A stretch of DNA of 10,464 nt from Eubacteriaceae bacterium. Its GTDB lineage: Bacteria; Bacillota; Clostridia; Eubacteriales; Anaerofustaceae. Each line of letters starts with the position of its first letter. Positions within the stretch are counted from its first letter, which is position 1. Position numbers and translations under genes: made by a program. Location of the stretch: assembly GCA_017613995.1 (NCBI GenBank), contig JAGACT010000213.1:1-10464 (forward strand), in the 5' to 3' direction. The notes beneath the pieces are model-generated. The model had not been told where the DNA came from, searched no databases, and saw nothing but the letters and a program-made list of their open reading frames with translations. Positions 1 through 6,416 of this stretch are shown here, in pieces.

Positions 1-771
1 CGCCGACTGGGCCAGGGACAGCTCACCGACGTCCTTTCCGAAGTAGACCCTGGCCGCGGACTGGATGCCCCAGGCTTCCGAGAGGTTGATCTTGTTAAGA
101 TAGGCCTCCAGGATCTCCCTCTTGGAGAGCATCTGCTCCAGCTGGTAGGAGAGCTTCCATTCCATGACCTTACGCCTTACGCTGGTGGCGCTGGAAAGGT
201 GGGTCTGCTTGATCAGCTGCTGGGTGATGGTGCTTCCGCCCATTCCCTCGGTGCTTCCCGAGGTCAGGACGCCGATTACGGCCTTCAGGGTACCTCTGAT
301 GTCCACCCCGAAATGGGAATAGAACCTCTGGTCCTCGATGGACACGAAGGCCAGGGACACCAGCTCGGGGATCTGTTTGATCTCAACGATCTCCCTGACC
401 TCGTTGGTCTGCAGCTGCTGGTAGAAGTTGTCGTTTATGTCGTATACCGTACTGGCACCGTTGTACTCGAAACGGGTCAGGTCCACCTGGGGGGATTCCA
501 CCATCCAGGTGACCAGTACTCCCAGTCCGCCCACTCCGATGATGAAGCACAGGCACACCATCACCGCGAAGAGCCTCAGAAGGGCCCTGCCGAAACGGCT
601 CTGCCTGCGGGGCTCTTCCCCTTCGGACGCGTTCTTTTTCTTCTTTGTTTTGCCTGAGATCAGTGGCCTGGCTCTGAGATAGTAGCGCTTGTCCTTTATG
701 ACTATGCCGCGCTTCTTCTCGCCGGCCGGCTCCCTGCCCGCGCTCTTTCCCTTTTTCAGATCCTTCTTCAT
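1..771 (-). CDS. Class A penicillin-binding protein (PBP1A-like), second copy, N-terminal part only
   Basis: This is a bifunctional peptidoglycan synthase of the PBP1A type, cut by the left edge of the window; 257 codons are visible and only the transglycosylase half can be read. There is a basic, Lys-rich cytoplasmic segment (about residues 1-62), one membrane anchor (about 62-89), then the GT51 glycosyltransferase domain. It has the EDQRF..H..G motif with the likely catalytic glutamate at 146, GGSTITQQL at 178-186, RKVME at 200-204 and the KREILEAYLNKI stretch at 217-228. The ATG overlaps the stop of the upstream PBP gene by four bases (ATGA), and no strong ribosome site precedes it, so translation is probably coupled. 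The transpeptidase domain should lie beyond the edge but is not seen. It aligns with the upstream PBP without gaps over the GT51 region, so the pair arose by tandem duplication. Confidence 0.93.
   Translation of the reverse strand, partial: MKKDLKKGKSAGREPAGEKKRGIVIKDKRYYLRARPLISGKTKKKKNASEGEEPRRQSRFGRALLRLFAVMVCLCFIIGVGGLGVLVTWMVESPQVDLTRFEYNGASTVYDINDNFYQQLQTNEVREIVEIKQIPELVSLAFVSIEDQRFYSHFGVDIRGTLKAVIGVLTSGSTEGMGGSTITQQLIKQTHLSSATSVRRKVMEWKLSYQLEQMLSKREILEAYLNKINLSEAWGIQSAARVYFGKDVGELSLAQSA
189..260. repeat. 72-base direct repeat, copy 1 (in the downstream PBP gene)
   Basis: This block is identical base for base to 3209-3280. It encodes the GT51 stretch from about GSTEGMGGST through THLSS. 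The flanks diverge. Confidence 0.9.
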
Positions 772-3700
772 GGCTGGCTGCCGCCTTCCCCGGATGATTC
801 GCCGGGCTCATCGGGCTCCACGGGATCGTCTCCGCCCGGATCAGGCGGATCAGGCGGATCCGGCGGATCCGGCGGAGCGCTGCTTCCTGTGATCTTGATC
901 TGCAGGCTCACGGAAGCGGTGTATTCGGGGGTGATTATCTGGCCCTCGCCTGTTGCCGAGGGCACGCCCTTCACCGCCGTCTCGATGCCGGCGTTGTAGG
1001 TATAGTGCACCGTTATCCTGGTCTCGCCCGGCAGGATCGGCTCGATCCTTATGCCTTCTCCCGGCACCCAGGTGACGGATGCCGCCTCGGGATTGGAGTT
1101 TTCTATCTCCGGTATGATGTCGTTCACGTACACCGCGTTGTTGGTGGCGGGTATGCCGTACAGGTACAGCATGGCGTAGGCCGTGGCGTCACGGTTCACG
1201 GTGAAGGCCGAATTGATTATCGACGCCGGGTTGTTCATCTGGGTGCCCAGGGCGAAGTTGATGATCTTCGTGTCCGCCGTGCACTTGGTGCAGAAGGCGG
1301 TGGGCGGTATGACCGTCATGTCCTTCTTGCCCCACTTCATGTCGTCGCGGTAGGGCACTCCTCCCGCGATGTACACCACCTCGGGATCCTTGTATACCAG
1401 CACCTTCTTCTGAGTGTGCATGCAGTATTCCGTGGCCAGAAGGCCCGTATCGGTGCAGATCAGGAACTCCCTGTGGTATGTATCGGTCTCGCCGGGCTGC
1501 GTGCCGTCGGCGAAGTATTCGCTGATGACCGCGCTTCCTCTGGGATCCTTGTCGGAGAGAGGTCCGGGAAGTCTTCCGGAGACCTTGTCCACCGCTCCCT
1601 GGACTATTCCGGGAGGCATCTCCGGCAGATACGTGTCATATATGCCCTTCTTGTAGTAGAAGTCCCGCATAACGGAGTTCCAGAAGTCCCTGGCCACCTG
1701 GCTGGTGGTATCCAGGGTCAGGTCGTACTCAACTCCATTGACGATGACCTTGCGCTGGTCGTATCCCATCCAGAAGGCTGCCGTGTAATCCCTGGTGAAG
1801 CCGCAGTACCACACGCAGGCGGCGTAGTCCGTGGTGCCGGTCTTGCCGGCGGCCTGGTTGCCGTTGACGCTGTCCGCGATGCCCTTGAGGACGTCGGAGA
1901 CGAGCCACGCGGTGGTGGGCTTTATGACCTGTATGGTTTCCTGGGTGCTCTCCAGTATCACGTTGCCCTCCGCGTCCGTTACGTAGCGGTAGAAGGTGGG
2001 CGTGGTACGGGTGCCCATGTTGGGGAAGGTGGAGAAGGCGCTGGCCATGGTAAGGGGGGTCTGCCCGTAGGTGAAGCCTCCCAGGGCCAGGGCAGAACTG
2101 TTGAGGTCCGCTTCTCCGTCCCATTCTATCTCGTAGCCGAAGCGCTCCGCATAGGCGGCGCACAGCTCGTGACCGGTGAGATACTCGGTCTGTATGGCTA
2201 TCATGTTGTCCGAATTGACCAGTCCCTCCCTGACGGTGCACAGTCCCTGGTAGTCGTAGGCGAAGTTCATGGGGGTCCATCCGCCGAAGGAGAGGGGTAT
2301 GGAGTCGAAGGTGGTGCCCAGGGTCACGGTGCCGGTGTCGATGGCCGGCGCGTAGGTCGAGCAGGGCTTGGTGGAGGATCCCGTCTGGAACTTCTCAAGG
2401 GCTCTGTTCATGACCAGGGAACCGGACTTGGTGCGGCCTCCGATGATGCCCACCACGTAGCTGGTGGAATTCTGGATGACCACTCCCCCGATCTCGGGAT
2501 GGTATTCTACCTTTTCACCGGTGGCTTCGCTCATGGCCCTGCCGGCTTCCTCGGCTTCCCAGGTCTGATCCGGGAACATGTCGTCCACGCTTCCGTAGTA
2601 GTCCAGGGAACTCTGGACCTGGGGATCGATGGTGGAGTAGATGGAGATGCCTCCGTTGAGCATGAGGTTCACAGCCTCGTCGTAGGAGTAGCCGTACTTC
2701 TCCATCAGGTCTTCCAGCACCTCGTCGTACACCGCGTCGGTGAAGAAGGTGTAGTCGCTGGACCAGTGGGGGGCAACCAGGCCGATGCGGTTCTCCTTTA
2801 TCTCCGCGACGGCTATCTCGTACTCCCTCTCGGAGATGTGGCCCAGCTCCAGCATCTTGTCGATGATGTTAAGGGCCCTCTCCTTGCTGGGATCGTCCTG
2901 GACGATGTAGGTGTTGCCGTTCTCGTCCGTCATCCTCACCAGGTAGGAGTTGCCGTCCTCGTCCTCGGTGTAGAGGTAGGGGTTGTAGTAGGTAGGAGCC
3001 TTCATGATGGCCGCCAGGGTGGCAGCCTGGGCGATGGACAGGTCCTTCACGTCCAGTCCGAAGTACATCTCGGCGGCGCTCTGGACTCCCCACGCGTAGC
3101 TCAGGTTTATCTTGTTCAGGTATGACTGCAGTATCTCCCTCTTGGAGAGGGTCTGCTCCAGCTCGTAGGCCAGACGCCACTCCTTGATCTTACGCTTGAT
3201 GGTGGTCTCGCTGGAAAGGTGGGTCTGCTTGATCAGCTGCTGGGTGATGGTGCTTCCGCCCATTCCCTCGGTGCTTCCCGTGGTCAGGACTCCGAGGACG
3301 GCCTTCACCGTACCTCTTATGTCCACGCCGAAATGGGAATAGAACCTCTGGTCCTCAATGGACACAAAGGCCAGCTGTATCAGCTCCGGCACCTGCTGGA
3401 TGGTAACGTTCTCCCTCTTCTCGCTGGTCTGCAGCTCCTGGTAGAAGTTGCCGTTGATGTCGTAGATGACGGAAGGATCCATGAACGTCAGCTTCGTGAG
3501 GTCCAGAGGCGGGGCCTCGGACATGACCTTCCAGATGTAGTAGAGTCCTCCCGCTCCCCCCAGCATGCCGAGGATGAGCACGGTCACGATCATGGTGAGG
3601 ATTATCCTCTTCCACAGGGGCTTTTTGCTCCTGGCTGTTCTTCTTCTCTTCTTCCTGGAAGACTTTTTTCCTCCCGGCTCTTCGGAGGCTTCCTCGGAAG

Positions 3701-3941
3701 ACGCTCCGATGGAGGCCGCGATTATGGTCGCGTCCATACCGTCGGTATCGTCCGGTATCCCGGAGGCTTCGACGGTCTCCTTCACCGGAAGCACCACGGT
3801 CTCGTCCCGCACGAGGGCAGCCTCTTCGGGGACCAGTTCGTTTATGGGTTCCGGGCCGAGGGCGGATGAGCTCTTCTGGGAAACAATCCGCCTGCGGGCT
3901 TTCTTTTCCTTTAGGGACTTGTCGTCACTGTTATTGTCCAA
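768..3941 (-). CDS. Class A penicillin-binding protein (transglycosylase/transpeptidase) with C-terminal Ig-like region and Pro/Asp tail
   Basis: This is a bifunctional peptidoglycan synthase of 1057 residues that polymerises lipid II and cross-links stem peptides outside the membrane. A long charged cytoplasmic tail (1-110) precedes one membrane helix (about 111-136). The GT51 domain shows catalytic E196 in EDQRF, GGSTITQQL at 228-236 and RKIKE at 250-254. The transpeptidase domain shows SSTK (nucleophile S522, K525), SDN at 577-579 and KTGTT at 700-704. Extra sequence follows: a Cys-containing stretch (C829, C840, CTKC at 884-887), a region resembling a bacterial Ig-like fold (about 935-1017, ending in a TASVSLQIKI strand), and a disordered PPD-repeat and acidic tail (1022-1057). 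This is longer than a plain PBP1A. The start is TTG, supported by GGAGG six bases upstream. The start overlaps the S41 peptidase gene by 11 bases and the stop overlaps the next PBP by four, so the three genes are one operon. Confidence 0.96.
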   Translation of the reverse strand: MDNNSDDKSLKEKKARRRIVSQKSSSALGPEPINELVPEEAALVRDETVVLPVKETVEASGIPDDTDGMDATIIAASIGASSEEASEEPGGKKSSRKKRRRTARSKKPLWKRIILTMIVTVLILGMLGGAGGLYYIWKVMSEAPPLDLTKLTFMDPSVIYDINGNFYQELQTSEKRENVTIQQVPELIQLAFVSIEDQRFYSHFGVDIRGTVKAVLGVLTTGSTEGMGGSTITQQLIKQTHLSSETTIKRKIKEWRLAYELEQTLSKREILQSYLNKINLSYAWGVQSAAEMYFGLDVKDLSIAQAATLAAIMKAPTYYNPYLYTEDEDGNSYLVRMTDENGNTYIVQDDPSKERALNIIDKMLELGHISEREYEIAVAEIKENRIGLVAPHWSSDYTFFTDAVYDEVLEDLMEKYGYSYDEAVNLMLNGGISIYSTIDPQVQSSLDYYGSVDDMFPDQTWEAEEAGRAMSEATGEKVEYHPEIGGVVIQNSTSYVVGIIGGRTKSGSLVMNRALEKFQTGSSTKPCSTYAPAIDTGTVTLGTTFDSIPLSFGGWTPMNFAYDYQGLCTVREGLVNSDNMIAIQTEYLTGHELCAAYAERFGYEIEWDGEADLNSSALALGGFTYGQTPLTMASAFSTFPNMGTRTTPTFYRYVTDAEGNVILESTQETIQVIKPTTAWLVSDVLKGIADSVNGNQAAGKTGTTDYAACVWYCGFTRDYTAAFWMGYDQRKVIVNGVEYDLTLDTTSQVARDFWNSVMRDFYYKKGIYDTYLPEMPPGIVQGAVDKVSGRLPGPLSDKDPRGSAVISEYFADGTQPGETDTYHREFLICTDTGLLATEYCMHTQKKVLVYKDPEVVYIAGGVPYRDDMKWGKKDMTVIPPTAFCTKCTADTKIINFALGTQMNNPASIINSAFTVNRDATAYAMLYLYGIPATNNAVYVNDIIPEIENSNPEAASVTWVPGEGIRIEPILPGETRITVHYTYNAGIETAVKGVPSATGEGQIITPEYTASVSLQIKITGSSAPPDPPDPPDPPDPGGDDPVEPDEPGESSGEGGSQP
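838..876. repeat. 9-base coding repeat for a Pro-Pro-Asp tail
   Basis: Four 9-base units lie head to tail at 838-846, 847-855, 856-864 and 865-873: two GGATCAGGC, then two GGATCCGGC, followed by a partial unit. They encode the PPD repeats of the PBP C-terminal tail (about residues 1023-1035). The units differ only at one synonymous position, a pattern expected from slippage-driven expansion. Confidence 0.85.
3209..3280. repeat. 72-base direct repeat, copy 2 (in the upstream PBP gene)
   Basis: This block is identical to 189-260 at an offset of 3020 bases, within a gap-free alignment of the two genes. A second identical run of 29 bases (308-336 and 3328-3356) covers the catalytic EDQRFYSHF motif. 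Confidence 0.9.
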
Positions 3942-5175
3942 TTTCTTCCTCCAGGTATTCTATGGCTTTCTGAAGCTGGTAATCGTACTCGAACGGCACC
4001 AGGTGGATATCCAGGTTCCGGTATTCTTCCGGAAGCTCCACGATAATGTCCGGTTCCACGCCGGCTTCGTGGATCTTCGTGCCGTTGGGTCCGAAGTATT
4101 CCGCAAAGGTATATTTGTACATCGATCCGTCCGAAAGGGGCATGAGCACCTGGACGATGCCCTTGCCGTAGGTGGTGATGCCGATCACGGTCACCCTGCC
4201 GTTGTCCTTTAAAGCCACGGTGAGTATCTCCGATGAACTGGCGGAATAATCGTCCACCAGCAGCGTCACGGGGATGTCCGTGCGGACATATTCGTCGGAA
4301 TCGTAGCTGGAGCGCTCTCCCCTGGCGTTGACGGTGTAGATCACCTGGCAGCGGGGCAGCAGGTCGTCCGCGATCTGCACCGCCTCGCTGACAAGGCCTC
4401 CGGGATTCTTCCTGATGTCCAGCACCAGGGCCTTCATCCCCATGGCTTCCAGCTCGGTCACGGCCTGGGCGAACTGCTCGTAGGTATTGGTCTCGAATTC
4501 GGAGATGTAGATGTATCCTATGTCGTCGGTGAGCATCCTGCTCTCAACGTACACCAGCTCGATCCTGTCACGGACTATGTCCACGGTGAAGGTCTCGCCG
4601 TCCCGGAGGATCTCCAGGGTCACGGTGGAGCCCTCGGGGCCCCTTATGAAACTCACCGCGTAGGTGGCTCCCTTGCCCAGGAGAGATTCCTCGTCCGCCC
4701 GGACTATGATGTCCCCCACCTGGAGCCCCGCGCCGTAGGCGGGAGAACCGTTGAACACGCCGACTATCAGCACGTTGCCTTCATCGTCGTTGGACATCTG
4801 TATCCCTATGCCGGAGTAGCTTCCCTCCAGCGTCACGGAATACTCCTCGTATTCCTCCGCAGTGAGGTACTCGGCGTAGCGGTCCCCGGTGCCTGCCAGC
4901 AGGCCCTTGTAGATCTCCTCCCACATGTAGTCCTCGTCCAGCTCGAAGTAGTAGTTTTCCCTGAGCTCTCCGATGAGGAACAGGAGCTTTTCCACCTTGG
5001 GGTCGGTGGTGGTGGTCTCGCCTCCGCCGCTGCCCGGCTTCGCGGCGGCCGCGAAGTACGGGAGCCTGGTGCATACCAGGAAGGTGATAAGGTTCGTTAT
5101 TATAAGCAAAGCGACGACGACTATGACCCATACCGCCGCTTTATTGTTTCTTTTGCCGTACTGTTGATATTCCAC
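3931..5175 (-). CDS. S41-family C-terminal processing peptidase (CtpA/CtpB/Prc type)
   Basis: This is a membrane-anchored serine protease that trims or degrades extracytoplasmic proteins, usually by recognising their C-terminal ends. Numbering is from the GTG at 5175 (414 residues). A membrane helix (about 13-35) is followed by a helical segment, a PDZ domain (about 115-200, with GIGI and a GSPAYGAGLQVGD loop) and the protease core. The core shows DIRKNPGG (253-260), SASSSE with likely nucleophile S313, and TTYGKGIVQ with general base K338 and Q342. The 25-residue Ser-Lys spacing matches E. coli Prc. An upstream in-frame TTG at 5190 would add five residues but has no ribosome site, whereas GGAG sits nine bases before the GTG; hence this start. 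It is the first gene of the operon with two class A PBPs, which suggests its targets are envelope proteins. In other bacteria such proteases process PBP3, peptidoglycan hydrolases or sporulation factors; the target here is unknown. Confidence 0.95.
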   Translation of the reverse strand: MEYQQYGKRNNKAAVWVIVVVALLIITNLITFLVCTRLPYFAAAAKPGSGGGETTTTDPKVEKLLFLIGELRENYYFELDEDYMWEEIYKGLLAGTGDRYAEYLTAEEYEEYSVTLEGSYSGIGIQMSNDDEGNVLIVGVFNGSPAYGAGLQVGDIIVRADEESLLGKGATYAVSFIRGPEGSTVTLEILRDGETFTVDIVRDRIELVYVESRMLTDDIGYIYISEFETNTYEQFAQAVTELEAMGMKALVLDIRKNPGGLVSEAVQIADDLLPRCQVIYTVNARGERSSYDSDEYVRTDIPVTLLVDDYSASSSEILTVALKDNGRVTVIGITTYGKGIVQVLMPLSDGSMYKYTFAEYFGPNGTKIHEAGVEPDIIVELPEEYRNLDIHLVPFEYDYQLQKAIEYLEEEIGQ

Positions 5176-5210
5176 TGAAATGTGCTCCAAAGACAGAAGT
5201 TCTTCATAAC

Positions 5211-5239
5211 ATTATACCCCATAGGCATGCAAACATGAA
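5211..5239 (-). promoter_or_regulatory. Putative promoter of the S41 peptidase-PBP operon
   Basis: A perfect TATAAT box reads on the minus strand at 5216-5211. The -35 region at 5239-5234 is poor (TTCATG, three of six matches, 17-base spacer). Transcription would start near 5204, giving a leader of about 29 bases to the preferred GTG start, but only about 14 to the alternative TTG. The box lies in the 100-base gap between divergent genes. Confidence 0.5.
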
Positions 5240-5256
5240 AGCAATTAAGCTATAAT
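5228..5256 (+). promoter_or_regulatory. Putative promoter of maf
   Basis: A perfect TATAAT stands at 5251-5256, 26 bases before the maf ATG. The -35 position (5228-5233, TGCAAA) matches consensus weakly. Transcription would start near 5263. The weak -35 region lies directly beside that of the divergent promoter, so a protein bound at about 5228-5239 would affect both. Confidence 0.45.
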
Positions 5257-5282
5257 TAATAATCGATAACAGGGAGGATTTC

Positions 5283-5855
5283 ATGAAAAGGATAGTTCTT
5301 GCCAGCCGCTCCCCGAGACGGGCGGAGCTGATGAAATACATAACGGAGGATTTCGCTGCCGTGTCACCCGACGCGGACGAGACCTTCCCGGAAGGCGCGT
5401 CCTGGGAGGACTGCGTCATGCACGTGAGCTGCATGAAGGCCAAAGCAGCCTCGGAGATCAAGGACCTCGGATGGGATCTGATCGTGGCCGCGGACACCTG
5501 CGTGGTGCTCGGAGACGAGGTGATGGGAAAGCCCGCGGACGAGGCGGACGCCAAAAGGATGCTGACGGAGCTTTCGGGAGCCACCCACAGCGTATATACC
5601 GGGGTGTGCCTCATGAGCCGGGAGCATACCGTGAGCTTCGCGGAGGAGACCCGGGTGAGCTTCCGGGAGATCGCTCAGAAGGAGATCGAGCGCTACATCG
5701 CCACCGGCGAGCCCATGGACAAGGCGGGAGCCTACGGCATCCAGGGAAGGGGCCGCGTCTTCGTGGAGCGCATAGAGGGAAACTACGAAAACGTCATGGG
5801 GCTGCCCCTGACGAAGCTGGCCGTGATCCTGGGAAAGCTGGGCTGGACGGAATAA
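5283..5855 (+). CDS. maf: Maf-family nucleoside triphosphate pyrophosphatase
   Basis: This cytoplasmic house-cleaning enzyme hydrolyses (d)TTP, UTP or modified nucleotides to monophosphate and pyrophosphate. Bacterial Maf is also linked to control of septum formation. The 190 residues match the family's normal length. Visible motifs are the N-terminal LASRSPRR phosphate-binding segment (7-13), the AADT motif with the likely catalytic D71, MGKPAD at 81-86, TGEPMDKAGAYGIQG at 141-155 and GNYENVMGLP at 166-175. AGGGAGG five bases before the ATG is a strong ribosome site. It is the only plus-strand gene: divergent from the PBP operon and convergent with gtrA. The substrate subtype (YhdE-like dTTP/UTP versus YceF-like m7GTP) cannot be fixed by eye; the TCVVLGDEVMGKP region looks more YhdE-like. 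It is the only gene here that does not obviously build the envelope. Confidence 0.95.
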   Translation: MKRIVLASRSPRRAELMKYITEDFAAVSPDADETFPEGASWEDCVMHVSCMKAKAASEIKDLGWDLIVAADTCVVLGDEVMGKPADEADAKRMLTELSGATHSVYTGVCLMSREHTVSFAEETRVSFREIAQKEIERYIATGEPMDKAGAYGIQGRGRVFVERIEGNYENVMGLPLTKLAVILGKLGWTE

Positions 5856-5876
5856 AAAACTCCGGCGGAGCCGGAG
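5854..5876 (-). terminator. Rho-independent terminator of gtrA
   Basis: A perfect 7-base stem (CTCCGGC/GCCGGAG, 5860-5866 with 5870-5876) has a three-base loop and is followed on the minus strand by six U residues (5859-5854). It lies seven bases beyond the gtrA stop. The U-tract overlaps the stop codon of the convergent maf gene. There is no T-run on the plus strand, so it should not stop maf transcripts efficiently. Confidence 0.85.
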
Positions 5877-5882
5877 GGATCT

Positions 5883-6311
5883 CTATCTTCTGGCTCCCTT
5901 GAAAACGAAGAGCCTCGAGAGTATGTAGTTGAGGATGATGTTGATGACGGTGACGGTGATCTTGGCGACGAAGTTCTCCACTCCGAAAAGGGACATGTCC
6001 ATTCCCCAGCTCACCAGCGCGGGCAGCAGCAGGATCTCCACCGCTCCGGTGAAGCCCCTGGCGGCGAAGAATCTGAATATTTCCCGGGTGATGTTCTCGT
6101 CGTCCCCCTCGAATACCCAGCGGCGGTTGGTGGCGTAGGCCACGCACACCGAGATGAACCACGCCAGCACGTTGGAGATGCGGTAGTCCATCCCCAGGGG
6201 CCCGGCCATAAGGGCGTACGCCGCCCAGTTGACCCCGGTCGTCACGCAGCCGAAGAATCCGTAGTTTATCAGGTGCCGGAAGCGCCTGTAAAGTGCCATT
6301 ATTTTTTCCAT
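5883..6311 (-). CDS. GtrA-family (GtrA/DPMS) small membrane protein
   Basis: This 142-residue, four-helix membrane protein belongs to the GtrA/DPMS_synth family, whose members help move polyprenyl-phosphate-linked sugars across the membrane or support their synthesis for glycosylation of wall polymers or lipids. Predicted helices lie at about 15-36, 44-60, 86-103 and 112-133. Family signatures are the LINYGFFGCVTTGVNW opening, AYATNRRWVFEG after helix 2 and NYILSRLFVFKGARR at the end. The usual partner, a GT2 dolichol-phosphate-mannose-type glycosyltransferase, is not in the window. The gene stands alone between its own putative promoter and a strong terminator. No clear ribosome site precedes the ATG; an internal ATG at 6299 (codon 5) is an alternative start. 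The substrate is unknown; nearby rml genes hint at a deoxysugar-decorated polymer, but this is inference. Confidence 0.9.
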   Translation of the reverse strand: MEKIMALYRRFRHLINYGFFGCVTTGVNWAAYALMAGPLGMDYRISNVLAWFISVCVAYATNRRWVFEGDDENITREIFRFFAARGFTGAVEILLLPALVSWGMDMSLFGVENFVAKITVTVINIILNYILSRLFVFKGARR

Positions 6312-6318
6312 ACCGTGT

Positions 6319-6347
6319 ATTGTAATATAACCTGCCCCCGATGCAAA
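6319..6347 (-). promoter_or_regulatory. Putative promoter of gtrA
   Basis: On the minus strand TTTGCA (6347-6342, four of six matches) and TACAAT (6324-6319, five of six) are 17 bases apart. Transcription would begin at or within a base or two of the gtrA ATG at 6311, so the message could be leaderless, or translation could start at the internal ATG at 6299. Confidence 0.4.
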
Positions 6348-6384
6348 ACGAAGGAGGCACTTTTTTATGCCTTGAACATTGAAA

Positions 6385-6404
6385 CGGGACCCGAAAGGGT
6401 CCCG
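6385..6404 (-). terminator. Likely terminator of the rml-lipoprotein operon
   Basis: A perfect 8-base stem with a four-base loop (plus strand CGGGACCC, GAAA, GGGTCCCG) starts 12 bases after the lipoprotein stop. The following minus-strand bases are only moderately U-rich (GTTTCAATGTT), so termination may be partial. The remainder of 6312-6416 holds only the gtrA promoter and no gene. Confidence 0.6.
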
Positions 6405-6416
6405 AGGGGCATATCG

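Noticed and set aside
838..876. Short tandem repeats as a CRISPR-like array
   Set aside because: The units are 9 bases, contiguous, in frame and encode a PPD tail; there are no spacers.
1005..3125. 706-codon open frame on the plus strand
   Set aside because: It is antisense to the well-supported PBP gene, has a low-complexity Gly/Val/His-rich product and no family motifs; G+C-rich coding DNA often leaves such open antisense frames.
5176..5190. TTG start for the S41 peptidase
   Set aside because: No ribosome site precedes it, while GGAG lies nine bases before the GTG at 5175. The five-residue difference does not alter the call.
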